Below the pieces are notes generated by a model that searched no databases, was not told where the DNA came from, and saw only the letters and a program-made list of their open reading frames with translations. A stretch of DNA of 60,102 nucleotides from positions 1 to 60,102 of the forward strand of contig QANT01007975.1 in assembly GCA_003254885.1 (NCBI GenBank). The letters run 5' to 3'. Both the position numbers and the translations under genes were made by a program. The stretch comes from Purshia tridentata. Taxonomy: Eukaryota > Streptophyta > Magnoliopsida > Rosales > Rosaceae. Shown piece by piece: positions 11,117 to 23,266 of the stretch (position 1 is the first letter of the stretch; each line of letters starts with the position of its first letter).

Positions 11117-13945
11117 TGACAGGACCCTCCCCGAATTCCATCCTGGAACTCGGAGTGATCCCGCGGGCATCCAATATCAAGGAAAATCCTACCGAAATTT
11201 CGGCAGAACCTCCCCTGAAATTGGACGAACCCTTTATCCACGAAGACCTGTAAAACACTTCTAAGTATCATAGCTCCTCTACCACAATCCAAAAGGTCTC
11301 CGACCCAAATTTCAAAATCAATTACTTAAGCTTTCAATAGGTTACCAGAGCCGCGTTACAAAATTTACTATAGAAAATAAAATACGAAGAGGACTAATTT
11401 CCTATGGTTTCACAACTTTACAATAGTGCCTCGACATCTTTGGCTCGACCATTCCACCGCTACCACCTGGGGGAAAAATTAAAACAACCATAGGGAGAAA
11501 ACTAGTGAGACGACTCAGTGAGTGGACGAAAAATAACAAATATTTAAACGTAACTTATAAATAAATTCATTTATTATGGCAAACTAAAAAAATTTATTGG
11601 GCACGAAGACCTCACGTTTTTCTTTAAAATTCCTCAGTTTAAATACATTTCATAAAATCCACTGAAAACTCTGTTTTAAAAGTCCGCATTTGAAATCCAT
11701 TTTGAAAATTCTGATAAATTAATAAAACTAGTCAGCTCCCAAAATATTAAATAAGAACTGAAATTTTGTATCGACCAAGAATTATTTTGTAAATTACTTT
11801 GATAAGGAAATCTCTCACCCAATCGTTACCCACCGAACCTGCCGTACATGCGCAGGGCCCACGACCTGCCGTACTCATGCAGGGCCAATATCCTGCCGTA
11901 CATGTGCAGAGCCAGGGTCTATCATACACATGCAGGGCCAACAACTGCCGTACGTGCACGCAGGGCCGCCCCCAAAGGGCAAGGCATCCCGACACACGGC
12001 CCAAAGCCTATATGTGTGCCGTGATGGGTCCCAAAGACCTATAAAATCTGAAATCTGCAGGGTACTGCGAAGGGTGGTTTGAAAATCCTTTTTCCTTAAT
12101 TTCCCTTTTTACCCATAAAAATATATAACCTTTCCAAAACTGGGAAACCATCAACCAACAACTATAAAACCCTTTTTCGATAACCAAACCTTTAATATTT
12201 CAAAATGCGAGTAAACCAAGTACGTTTACTTAAGAAACCAAAACATTTCCAAAATCTAGCGAGTCGAATAAATTATCACGAAAAATAGTTACCAAACATA
12301 TCAAATCTATTTCCAACCATAAATTCTCAAACCATGCTCAAAAATCGAATAATATTTCTCAATTCATAAACTCAAATATAAATACGAATTAAATCATAAA
12401 AATTCATAAAGAATTTATAAACAAGTTTAGGGAATGAAGTCCACTCATAGAGATAGCCTAGCCTTGGTCTCCGAATGGATCGTCCTTGGAGTCGGGAGTG
12501 TCGCCTAACACGAGAACGACAATACGTTAGAATACTATTCAAATTACGATCGTAAAAACACGTGCACATTCTAGGCCTTACGCTCCAAAATTCTAAATTT
12601 AATTATAATCCGATTTAATTTCCTTCTCGACTCAAACCCACGCCACTAGCTTATTTTTATCTGATAATTCTCCCCAATAACCTCCATTACTACAGAACTC
12701 GACCGAGGGTCGTCCGGAGGTCGTTTCGACAACCAAAAAGTGTCCAATTTCGCCCGAAACTCACCATTTCTCCGATTTCCTTCAAACCAATTATTCTAAA
12801 CCTCAATACATCGTTCCTAAAGGTGAAAATCATGCCCAATTTCAATTAAATCACCATAAACACCTTAAATTTCTAGAAATCCTGAAATGGGCATAAGCAC
12901 CAACGCTCAAACTTCCAATTTCCTCAATAATTTCCTAAATTTCTCGCTCCAATCTTAGATTAGAGGTTTCTAATGACGGAAATTACCTAAAACACCCAAC
13001 AATTTGATTCAATTTCACGCACCCATGCTAAACCCGAAATTACCTTCAAACCCCCAAATTCAATCTCTCACAATTTCTCAAAATTGAACAACTAAATTAT
13101 AGGGGAAGGAAAGCCCATGAAAGGAGGGAGAAACTCACCAAAAACATGGGCCAATCGTGGCCAGAAACAGCCGGAATCGGCGGAGAGAACTCGCGGCAAA
13201 ACTGAGTTTTCCGAGCTTGTCACTGCGCAGGGAGGCGACGGCTGGCGAGGGGAAGCTTGGGGAGGGACGGTCGGTGGCTGGGGAGTGCTTCTCGGCCGTC
13301 CCGTCGTCTGGTGGCGCCGGAATTAGCTGTAGGTGGAAGCTCCAGTCACGCGCAGGGGAAAAGAAGGATCGAGAGAGAGAGAAGAAAGAGGGCTGGGGGC
13401 GTCGGGAGGTAGCTGGCCGGCGACTGGCGACATCACCGGCGGGTCTAGGTGGCTGGAAGGGCTGGGGGGTCGCGCAGGGAAGAGAGAAAGAGGAGAACGG
13501 GCTGGGGGCTGCTGCTGCCTTCGCGTGGAGAGAGGGGAGAGAAGAGAGAGAAATAAAGGGGGGAAAGTTTACAAAAATTTCTGGAAATTTAAACCAATTT
13601 CAATGTAATTACAAGTTTGCCCCTCACTTTGAACCTCCGTATTTCTCAAATCATAGCTCCAAATGACGCATGCTACGTGTCTACGAACTCGAGAAGTCGA
13701 GCTCTACGCAACCATGTCAAAGTCAACTATAAAATCCAACCAATTTAAAAAGTCAACTTTTGAGCTCTTTTATCACGTTCCTAACTTTTTAACCGTAACT
13801 CTAAATAACCCATGCCGTGCGTGTCAATGGACTCGCGAGCTCAAGATCTTCCTAACGGACCCAAGGTCAAAGCTAAAATATTACTAGAACCAAAATTCAA
13901 CGTTAGGCCCTATTGTAGTGTACTTACAAGGTACGGGTCATTACA
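11117..13945 (-). mobile_element. Solo LTR-A, 2829 bp, inserted in satellite DNA
   Basis: Plus strand starts TGACAGGACCC and ends GGGTCATTACA; on the minus strand it is TGTAATGACCC...GGGTCCTGTCA, the LTR-A ends. CCTAT at 11112-11116 and 13946-13950 is a perfect 5-bp target duplication, and the satellite reads through if the LTR is removed. No internal sequence remains, so LTR-LTR recombination is the likely origin. The LTR holds a minisatellite (5 units), a GC-rich region (13100-13560) with non-genic open frames, and an A/T-rich remainder. Confidence 0.93.
11836..11970 (-). repeat. LTR-A minisatellite, about 5 units of 27 bp
   Basis: Units alternate around 'cctgccgtacatgcgcaggg' and 'cctgccgtactcatgcaggg'. 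Two other LTR-A copies hold 7 (48371) and 9 (57691) units, so this block changes copy number between insertions. Confidence 0.85.
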
Positions 13946-16900
13946 CCTATGTCGTTCTGGCCAACCGAGCACATTTTGTTCCTACGTTAGCCAAATTTGA
14001 CCTTCAATCTGCACCAGAACCACGTACTCGTGCATTCTTAGCACCAAAAGTAGTTCATTTGGGCTAGAACGCTAATCCACACACGAGAAAGCGGTTCCCA
14101 TGCATTTCTTGTCAACCGAGCACATTTTGGTGCAAATTTAACCGAATTGGACTAAGTGCGCACCGAAATGACGTATTCGTGCACTCTCAGCACCCAAAGT
14201 TGTTCTCTCGGGCGTGCACGGTAATCGAGACATGAGAAAGTGCTTCCCCACGTCTTTCTTGCCAACCGGGAACGTTTTGGTGTAACTTCAATCAAATTGG
14301 ACTCAGTGCACACTGAAATGAACTTTTCGTGCATTCTTAAGACCTAAAGTGGTTCTTTTTGGACGAATTTGGACTGAGTACGTGCCGGAATGATGTCTTC
14401 GTGCATTCTTAACGCCTAAAGTGGCTCGTTAGGGCTAGCACGCAAATCGAGACATGAGAAAGTGCTTCCGCGCGTCTTTCTTGCCAACCGGGCACGTTTT
14501 GTTGCAATTTAGACGCAAGCATGCACCGAAATGACCTTTGAGTTCATTCTTAACACGAAGTGTGCTTCTCTAGGGCTAGAACGTTAATCCAAGCATGAGA
14601 ACGTGCTTCTTGCCAACCGAGCACGTTTTGGCGCAAATTTTACCAAATCGTACGCGGTGTGCACCGAAATAAAGCTCCATGCATTCTTAACACCTAAAGT
14701 GGTTTATTTGGGCTAGAACGCTAATCCAAACAAGACAAAGTGCCTCCTCATGCCTTTATTGCCAACTGAGCACGTTTTGGTGCAATTGAAACGAAACTAG
14801 ATTGAGTATGCGCCGAAATGATGTTTTCGTGCGTTCTTACCCAAAAAAGGTGCTTCTTGAGGGCTAGAACTCTAATCCACGCATGAGAAAGTGGTTCCCC
14901 ATATCCTTCTTGCCAACCGGGCGCGTTTTGGTGGAAATCGCACGAAGTTGGACTGAGCACGCACCGAATGATGTTTTCGTTACTTCTAAACATGAAATGT
15001 GCTTCTCTAGGGCTAGGATGCTAATCCAAGCATGAGAAAGCGCTTCCCCACGTCTTTCTTGCCAACCGATAACGTTTGGGTGCAACTTGAACCAAATCGT
15101 ACCGAGTGTGCACCAAAACGACGTTTTCGCTCCTTCTTAACACCTAAAGTGGTTCCTGAGGGCTAGCACGCTAATCGACACGTTAGACAGTGCTTCCTCA
15201 TCCCTTTCTTGCCAACCGGGCGCGTTTTGGTGCAACTTTGAATAAGTTGGACTGAGTATGCACCGAAAAGACGCTTTTGTTCCATCCTAGCACGAAATGT
15301 GCTACTTTTAGGCTTAGAACGCTAATCCAAGCATGAGAAGGTGCATCCCTATGTCGTTCTTGCCAACCGAGCACGTTTTGTTTCTACGTAAGCCAAATTT
15401 GACCTTCAATGTGCACTGAAACCATGTACTCGTGCATTCTTAGCACCAAAAGTATTTCATTTGGGCTAGAACGCTAATCCACACACGAGAAAGCGGTTCC
15501 CAAGCGTTTCCTGTCAATCGAGCACGTTTTGGTGCAACTTTAACCGAATTGGACTAAGTGCGCACCGAAATGACGTATTCGTGCACTCTCACAACCCAAA
15601 GTTGTTCTCTCAGGCGTGCACGGTAATCGAGACATGAGAAAGTGCTTCCCCACGTCTTTCTTGCCAACTGGGAACGTTTTGGTGTAACTTCAATCAAATT
15701 GGACTTAGTGCACACTGAAATGACCTTTTCGTGCATTCTTAAGACCTAAACTGGTTCTTTTTGAACGAATTTGGACTGAGTATGTGCCGGAATGATGTCT
15801 TCGTGCATTCTTAACGCCTGCAGTGGCTCCTTAGGGCCAGCACGCAAGTCGAGACATGAGAAAGTGCTTCCACATGTCTTTCTTGCCAACCGGGCACGTT
15901 TTGTTGCAATTTAGACGAAAGCATGCACCGAAATGACCTTTGAGTTCATTCTTAACACGAAGTGTGCTTCTCTAGGGCTAGAACGTTAATCCAAGCATGA
16001 GAACGTGCTTCTTGCCAACCGAGCACGTTTTGGCGCAACTTTTACCAAATCGTACGCGGTGTTCACTGAAATAAAGCTCCATGCATTCTTAACACCTAAA
16101 GTGGCTCATTTGGGCTAGAACGCTAATCCAAACAAGACAAAGTGCCTCCTCATGCCTTTATTGCCAACCGGGCACGTTGTGGTGCAATTGAAATGAAACT
16201 AGATTGAGTATGCGCCGAAATGATGTTTTCGTGCGTTCTTACCCAAAAAAAGGTGGTTCTTGAGGGCTAGAACGCTAATCCACGCATGAGAAAGTGCTTC
16301 CCCATATCCTTCTTGCCAACCGGGCGCGTTTTGGTGGAAATCGCACGAAGTTGGACAGAGCACGCGCTGAATGATGTTTTCGTTACTTCTAAACATGAAA
16401 TGTGCTTCTCTAGTGCTAGGATGCTAATCCAAGCATGAGAAAGCGCTTCCCCACATCTTTCTTGCCAACCGATAACGTTTGGGTGCAACTTGAACCAAAT
16501 CGTACCGAGTGTGCAACAAAACAACGTTTTCGCTCCTTGTTAACACCTAAAGTGGTTCCTGAGGGCTAGCACGCTAATCGACATGTTAGAGAGTGCTTCC
16601 TCATCCCTTTCTTGCCAATCGGGCGCGTTTTGGTGCAACTTTGACAAAGTTGGACTAAGTATGCAACGAAAAGACGCTTTTGTTCCATCCTAGCACTAAA
16701 TGTGCTCCTTTTAGGCCTAGAACGCTAATCCAAGCATGAGAAGGTGCATCCCTATGTCGTTCTTGCCAACCGAGCACGTTTTGTTGCTACGTTAGCCAAA
16801 TTTGACCTTCAATGTGCACCGAAACCACGTACTCGTGCATTCTTAGCACCAAAAGTATTTCATTTGGGCTAGAACGCTAATCCACACACGAGAAAGCGGT

Positions 16901-19900
16901 TCCCATGCGTTTCCTGTCAATCGAGCACGTTTTGGTGCAACTTTAACCGAATTAGACTAAGTGCGCACCGAAATGACGTATTCGTGCACTCTCACAGCCC
17001 AAAGTTGTTCTCTCGGGCGTGCACGTTAATCGAGACATGAGAAAGTGCTTCCCCACGTCTTTCTTGCCAACCGGGAACGTTTTGGTGTAACTTCAATCAA
17101 ATTGGACTCAGTGCACACCGAAATCACCTTTCCGTGCATTCTTAAGACCTAAAGTGGTTCTTTTTGGACGAATTTGGACTGAGTATGCGCCGGAATGATG
17201 TCTTCGTGCATTCTTAACGCCTACAGTGGCTCCTTAGGGCCAGCACGCAAGTCGAGAGATGAGAAAGTGCTTCCACATGTCTTTCTTGCCAACCGGGCAC
17301 GTATTGTTGCAATTAAAACGAAAGCATGCACCGAAATGACCTTTGAGTTCATTCTTAACACGAAGTGTGCTTCTCTAGGGCTAGAACGTTAATCCAAGCA
17401 TGAGAACGTGCTTCTTGCCAACCGAGCATGTTTTGGCACAACCTGAACGAAATCGTACGCGGTGTGCACCGAAATGACGCTCCATGCATTCTGAACACCT
17501 AAAGTGGTTCATTTGGGCTAGAACGCTAATCCAAACAAGACAAAGTGCCTCCTCATGCCCTTGTTGCCAACCGGGCACGTTTTGGTGCAATTGAAACGAA
17601 ACTAGATTGAGTATGCGCCGAAATGATGTTTTCGTGCGTTCTTACCCAAAAAATGTGCTTCTTGAGGGCTAGAACGCTAATCGAAGCATGAGAAAGTGCT
17701 TCCCCATATCCTTCTTGCCAACCGAGCGCGTTTTGGTGGAAATCGCACAAAGTTGGACTGAGCACGCACCGAAGTGATGTTTTCGTTACGTCTAAACACG
17801 AATGGATCTTCTCGAGGGCTACGATGCTAATCGAAGCATGAGAAAGCGCTTCCCCACGTCTTTCTTGCCAACCGATAACGTTTGGGTGCAACTTGAACCA
17901 AATCGTACTGAGTGTGCACCGAAACGATGTTTTCGCTCCTTCTTAACACCTTAAGTGGTTCCTGAGGGCTAGCACGCTAATCGACACGTTAGAGAGTGCT
18001 TCCTCATCCCTTTCTTGCCAATCGGGGGCGTTTTGGTGCAACTTTGACAAAGTTGGACTGAGTATGCACCGAAAAGACGCTTTTGTTACATACTAACACG
18101 AAATGTGCTTCTTTTAGGCTTAGAACGCTAATCCAAGCATGAGAAATTGCATCACTATGTCGTTCTTGCCAACCGAGCACGTTTTGTTGCTACGTTAGCC
18201 AAATTTGACCTTCAATGTGCACCGACACCAGGTACTCGTGCATTCTTAGCACCAAAAGTAGTTCATTTGGGCTAGAACGCTAATCCAAACAAGACAAAGT
18301 GCCTCCTCATGCCTTTATTGCCAACCGGGCACGTTGTGGTGCAATTGAAACGAAACTGGATGGAGTATGCGCCGAAATGATGTTTTCGTGCGTTCTTACC
18401 CAAAAACGGTGCTTCTTGAGGGCTAGAACGCTAATCCAAGCATGAGAAAGTGCTTCCCCATATCCCTCTTGCCAACCGGGCGCGTTTTGGTGGAAATCGC
18501 ACGAAGTTGGACTGAGCACGCACCGAAGTGATGTTTTCGTTGCTTCTAAACACGAAATGTGCTTCTCTAGGGCTAGGATGCTAATCCAAGCATGAGAAAG
18601 CGCTTCCCCACGTCTTTCTTGACAACCGATAACGTTTGGGTGCAACTTGAACCAAATCGTACCGAGTGTGCACCGAAACGACGTTTTCGCTCCTTCTTAA
18701 CACCTAAAGCGGTTCCTGAGGGCTAGCACCCTAATCGACGCATTAGAGAGTGCTTCCTCATCCCTTTCTTGCCAACCGGGCGCGTTTTGGTGCAACTTTG
18801 ACCAAGTTGGACTGAGTATGCACCGGAAAGACACTTTTGTTCCATCCGAACACGAAATGTGCTTCTTTTAGGCTTAGAACGCTAATCCAAGCATGAGAAA
18901 GTGCATCCCTATGTCTTTCTTGCCAACCGAGCACGTTTTGTTGCTACGTTAGCCAAACTTGACCTTCAATGTGCACCGAAACCACGTACTCGTGCATTCT
19001 TAGCACCAAAAGTAGTTCCTTTGGGCTAGAACGCTAATCCACACACGAGAAAGCGGTTCCCATGCGTTTCTTGTCAACCGAGCACGTTTTGGCGTAACAT
19101 TAACCGAATTGGACTAAGTGCGCACCGAAATGACGTATTCGTGCAGTCACAGCACCCAAAGTTGTTCTCTCGGGCGTGCACGGTAATCGAGACATGAGAA
19201 AGTTCTTCCCCACGTCTTTCTTGCCAACCGGGAACGTTTTGGTGTAACTTCAATCAAATTGGACTCAATGCACACCGAAATGACCTTTTCGTGCATTCTT
19301 AAGACCTAAACTGGTTCTTTTTGGACGAATTTAGATTGAGCACGCGCCGGAATGATGTCTTCGTGCATTCTGAACGCCTAAAGTGGCTCCTTAGGGCTAG
19401 CACGCAAATCTAGACATGAGAAAGTGCTTCCGCGTGTCTTTCTTGCCAACCGGGCACGTTTTGTTGCAGTTTAGACGCAAGCATGCACCGAAATGACCTT
19501 TGAGTTCATTCTGAACACGAAGTGTGCTTCTCTAGGGCTAGAACGTCAATCCAAGCATGAGAACGTGCTTCTTGCCAACCGAGCACGTTTTGGCGCAACC
19601 TTAACCAAATCGTACGCGGTGTGCACCGAAATGACGCTCCATGCATTCTTAACACCTAAAGTGGTTCATTTGGGCTAGAACGCTAATCAAAACAAGACAA
19701 AGTGCCTCCTCATGCCCTTATTGCCAACTGGGCACGTGTTGGTGCAATTGAAACGAAACTAGATTGAGTATGCGCTGAAATGATGTTTTCGTGCGTTCTT
19801 ACCCAAAAACGGTGCTTCTTGAGGGCTAGAACGCTAATCCAAGCATGAGAAAGTGCTTCCCCATATCCCTCTTGCCAACCGGGCGCGTTTTGGTGGAAAT

Positions 19901-20772
19901 CGCACGAAGTTGGACTGAGCACGCACCGAAGTGATGTTTTCGTTGCTTCTAAACACGAAATGTGCTTCTCTAGGGCTAGGATGCTAATCCAAGCATGAGA
20001 AAGCGCTTCCCCACGTCTTTCTTGACAACCGATAACGTTTGGGTGCAACTTGAACCAAATCGTACCGAGTGTGCACCGAAACGACGTTTTCGCTCCCTCT
20101 TAACACCTAAAGTGGTTCCTGAGGGCTAGCACGCTAATCGACATGTTAGAGAGTGCTTCCTCATCCCTTTCTTGCCAAGCGGGCGCGTTTTGGTGCAACT
20201 TTGACCAAGTTGGACTGAGTATGCACCAAAAAGACACTTTTGTTCCATCCTAACACGAAATGTGCTTCTTTTAGGCTTAGAACGCTAATCCAAGCATGAG
20301 AAAGTGCATCCCTACGTCGTTCTTGCCAACCGAGCACGTTTTGTTGCTACGTTAGCCAAATTTGACCTTCAATGTGCACCGACACCACATACTTGTGCAT
20401 TCTTAGCACCAAAAGTAGTTCATTTGGGCTAGAACGCTAATCCACACACGAGAAAGCGGTTCCCATGCGTTTCTTGTCAACCGAGCACGTTTTGGCGCAA
20501 CTTTAACCGAATTGGACTAAGTGCGCACCGAAATGACATATTCGTGCACTCTCAGCACCCAAAGTTGTTCTCTCGGATGTGCACGGTAATCGAGACATGA
20601 GAAAGTGCTTCCCCACGTCTTTCTTGCCAACCGGGAATGTTTTGGTGTAACTTTAATCAAATTGGACTCAGCACACCGAAATGACCTTTTCGTGCATTCT
20701 TAATACCTAAAGTGGTTCTTTTTGGACAAATTTGGACTAAGTACGCGCCGGAATGATGTCTTCGTGCATTCT
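13946..20772. repeat. Satellite array with 1402-1403 bp higher-order repeat
   Basis: Using the box TTGCCAACCG as anchor, spacings within a unit are 151, 150, 222, 129, 149, 151, 149-150, 150, 151, and this series repeats. Unit starts (anchor) are 13962, 15364, 16767, 18170 (shortened), 18924 and 20327 (partial). Monomers of about 150 bp differ strongly within a unit, while same-position monomers across units look about 90-97% alike by eye. Each monomer carries 'gctaatccaagcatgagaaa', the anchor box, and 'gcaccgaaatgacgtt'. The 222/129 pair is an irregular monomer pair retained in every full unit. No gene is expected. The array ends abruptly where the T LTR starts. Confidence 0.93.
18170..18923. 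repeat. Shortened 754-bp higher-order unit
   Basis: Anchor spacings are 152, 151, 150, 150, 151. The unit goes from the 'gttgctacgttagcc' monomer straight to the 'gcctcctcatgcctttattg' monomer, skipping four intervals (about 650 bp) present in all other units. The join keeps monomer phase, as unequal exchange between related monomers would. Confidence 0.9.
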
Positions 20773-21369
20773 TGTTGAGGGTGCATTTGTGCATGTTTTT
20801 ATATGCTAACTCCTTAACCTAGAACTCTAGAACTTGGTGTTTTGTGTCTTTTTGCTTTGTTTCTGTCTTTTGTAGGTCAAATGAAGCAATTATGAAGAAA
20901 GAAGCTAAAAGAACCAAAATTGGACAATTCCTGATCAAACTAGGAAAACTGAAGAAATCCTAGTGGAACTAGGAAATCTGAAATCCTACTCAAACAAGGA
21001 ATCCTAGCCAAACCAGGAAAACCATCAGTGTCCAGGGCTAGGAAAGGTAAATCCTAGTGAGACTAGGAAAGGTAGACCCTAGTTGGACAAAGTTTCCTAG
21101 TGGACCAAGGAATGTTGGGCCAATGTCAAATGGGTTCTAGAAGCTTCAATGGGCTCAAGTTATCATCACATGAAGGATTGGGCCTAAGGTGGCATGCGCA
21201 TGGACCAAGGGAGAAGCCCACACGCATGCAAGGGAAGAGGCGCAAGAGGAATGGGCTTAAGTGATGCCCTTGCCGCAAGCCCACTTGGGGAAACCCTAGC
21301 CTTACTTTCCTATTTGTGCCGCAAGTTACCTAGTCCTTGGAGGCCAAGGAATCAGCACCTCCTCACTCC

Positions 21370-21377
21370 TATATAAA
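21370..21377 (+). promoter_or_regulatory. TATA box of the T LTR
   Basis: TATATAAA followed by GG, conserved in the inverted copy at 112-120. The CT/GA-rich sequence that follows would be the start of R. Confidence 0.6.
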
Positions 21378-21482
21378 GGCCTCCTCTCCTCATTATTTGA
21401 CATCAATTTTTCAGATGAACTTTCACATCTAGAGAGCTACACCTCTTTACACTACAAAGTCAGAATTTTATATTGTTAGAGA

Positions 21483-21572
21483 GAAAGAGAGAGAGTGTGC
21501 CATAAGCAAGCCAAGCCAAGGGAGAGAGTGTGCCGCAAGCAAGCCAAGCCAAGGGAGAGAGTGTGCCGTGCA
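21483..21572 (+). repeat. About 2.5 tandem units of 33 bp in the T LTR leader
   Basis: Repeats of 'gagagagtgtgcc' plus 'aagcaagccaagccaagg'. Found only in this copy because the other one leaves the window just before it. Confidence 0.75.
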
Positions 21573-22614
21573 GCCCTAGAGATCCAAGGAGGAGGCCGTG
21601 ACACCCTTGCTGCCCCAGCGCCGCCGTGAGCATCAAGGAGGACCCCCTGCTGCCCTAGCCTTGCCGCAAGCTCCCTAGCCCTTGCCGTGACTTCCTTGTG
21701 GTTTCCTTCTTCCTTTTTCATGCTCTTTGCATTGTTTTATTATTTTTAAGTGTTAATTAAGACCTTGAACATGGATTGGCAGTTTGTTTATGCAATTAAA
21801 TATTTTGTTTACATGTTCTTGTCCTAGTCACTTTTATGCATTGTTAAGTTAAAGATGAAGCCTCTATCTATGTTCAATGTTTGAAGTATGATTTCTGGAA
21901 TTAATGATGATGTTACTTACATAAAATCCTATTACCTATTAAACTAGGCACTAGTTGTGGAGTCTTTTTGACTGGCCACCTTAAGGATAAGCATCTAGTG
22001 ATGTTAGAAAATTGAATAAGCTCGAAAGGATGACAATTTTAGAAGTAACAAACAGCCGCTTAAGCAACGGTTGTGGTAATAGTATTCGTATGGTAGCGCC
22101 GTATACATTTGGTTGGAAAGGGGGTCTGCGTGTTTGACATCTTCATAGAACTTAATGACTCTTGCATGAGTGATTGCCCTAGTTTATCTAGGAACATGCA
22201 CGTTAACTTGCTAGGGTAGGCCCGATAAGCTCTTAGTACATGCATAAGGAAGGTATAACGCCAAAGGGAAATAGCCAAAGCCTTTGGTAGTCAAACTTTA
22301 TGTTCGTAGTCTTTTGAAATTGCATGATTATCATATTAGTTGATCATTGATAGTTTGGTGGATTCTGATGCTTAACAAATGCCATGAAAGTGTGTTTGTT
22401 TGTGTTTGTGTTTTTCTTTCTAATCTAAACCCCCCTTTTTTTTTGTGCGTGTGTTAGTGTTTCCAATATGTTAAGTTAAGTTAGTTTATTGGCACTATAT
22501 CCATTCTCTGTGGGATCGACCTCGTACTTTGCACCCCTTGCTACTCTGCGATTCGTGCACTTGCGAGTTAAACTTAGAGTTGGAATAAATGTTTAATAAT
22601 TTTGCTCTAAGAAA

Positions 22615-23180
22615 GGTAACTTTATGCTTTGCATTTATGGCTTACCAACTCTGCCTTGCTTTCCATTAAATGCATGCGACTTCCAGCCCTTCAGCAGCAA
22701 TCCCTCCTGCATTAAATGAGAAGTCTGTCAGGAACATACAGCCTATTTTGCAAGCATAGCCTCTGAAGTCTATGATTAGCCATGATCACACCTACAATTC
22801 AGCCAAAATATCTTAACCCCTTTTGCCTATAAGTAAGGGCAAAACCACAAGGCAGAGGGGACAGAGAAAATTCTAAAAAGACTAGCCAAAGCTCTGAAGA
22901 AACTTACCCATAAAACTTTACCATTTTTCCTTCATCTTCTTCCCAAGTTCTTGCTGTGTTCTTCAACACTCCTTGCAACTCCTTGCACTTCTCTGACTTT
23001 GCCATCGGAGTACTTTCGGCCGGTACCACACCGGTGCTCTTTTCTGTTCATTGTGCAGGAAGAGACTCAGAGATCTGCTGACTCGCTCGGATCGTCCACT
23101 CGGTCGCTCGACTCGCCACGTCACCAAGAATCCGCATTTAAGTTGTGTGCAAAGGTCATCAACAGATTTTTGCATCAACA
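22615..23180 (+). repeat. 5' LTR of the Retand element
   Basis: Matches 31679-32248 with roughly 20 differences. Ends CATCAACA next to the primer site. TATAAG at 22828-22833 with downstream 'ggcagaggggacagag' is the likely promoter. The exact first base is uncertain: the copies agree only from GGTAAC, and no shared TG precedes it. Confidence 0.88.
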
Positions 23181-23183
23181 GAT

Positions 23184-23200
23184 TGGCGCCGTCTGTGGGA
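23184..23200 (+). other. Primer binding site of the Retand element
   Basis: TGGCGCCGTCTGTGGGA lies three bases after the LTR. This wording is typical of Tat-lineage plant elements; I do not assign the tRNA with certainty. Confidence 0.75.
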
Positions 23201-23266
23201 AACTAAGCACTCGGCTACGTTAGTGTTCGGCTCCCCATTACCTTTCCAATCATTCTCATCATCATC

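Larger units (their letters stand above)
20773..22614 (+). mobile_element. LTR of family T, inserted at the satellite edge
   Basis: Starts TGTTGAGGGTGCATTTGTG right after satellite sequence and aligns in inverse orientation with 1-867. It has U3 palindromes (20935-21115), a TATA box, a 33-bp repeat in the leader, and near 22505 'gtgggatcgacctcgtact' plus 'gtgcacttgcgagtt', wording often seen near the 3' end of plant gypsy LTRs. Its own 3' end and any second duplication are not visible because the Retand LTR begins at 22615. It is either a solo LTR or the start of an element now cut. Confidence 0.75.

Noticed and set aside
13157..13666. 169-codon plus-strand ORF in a GC-rich block
   Set aside because: It lies inside the solo LTR-A; the equivalent blocks in other LTR copies show overlapping open frames in several frames and both strands, as expected from GC-rich, purine-biased DNA.
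13962..20772. CRISPR-like array
   Set aside because: Repeat units are long satellite monomers without unique spacers, in a plant nuclear setting.
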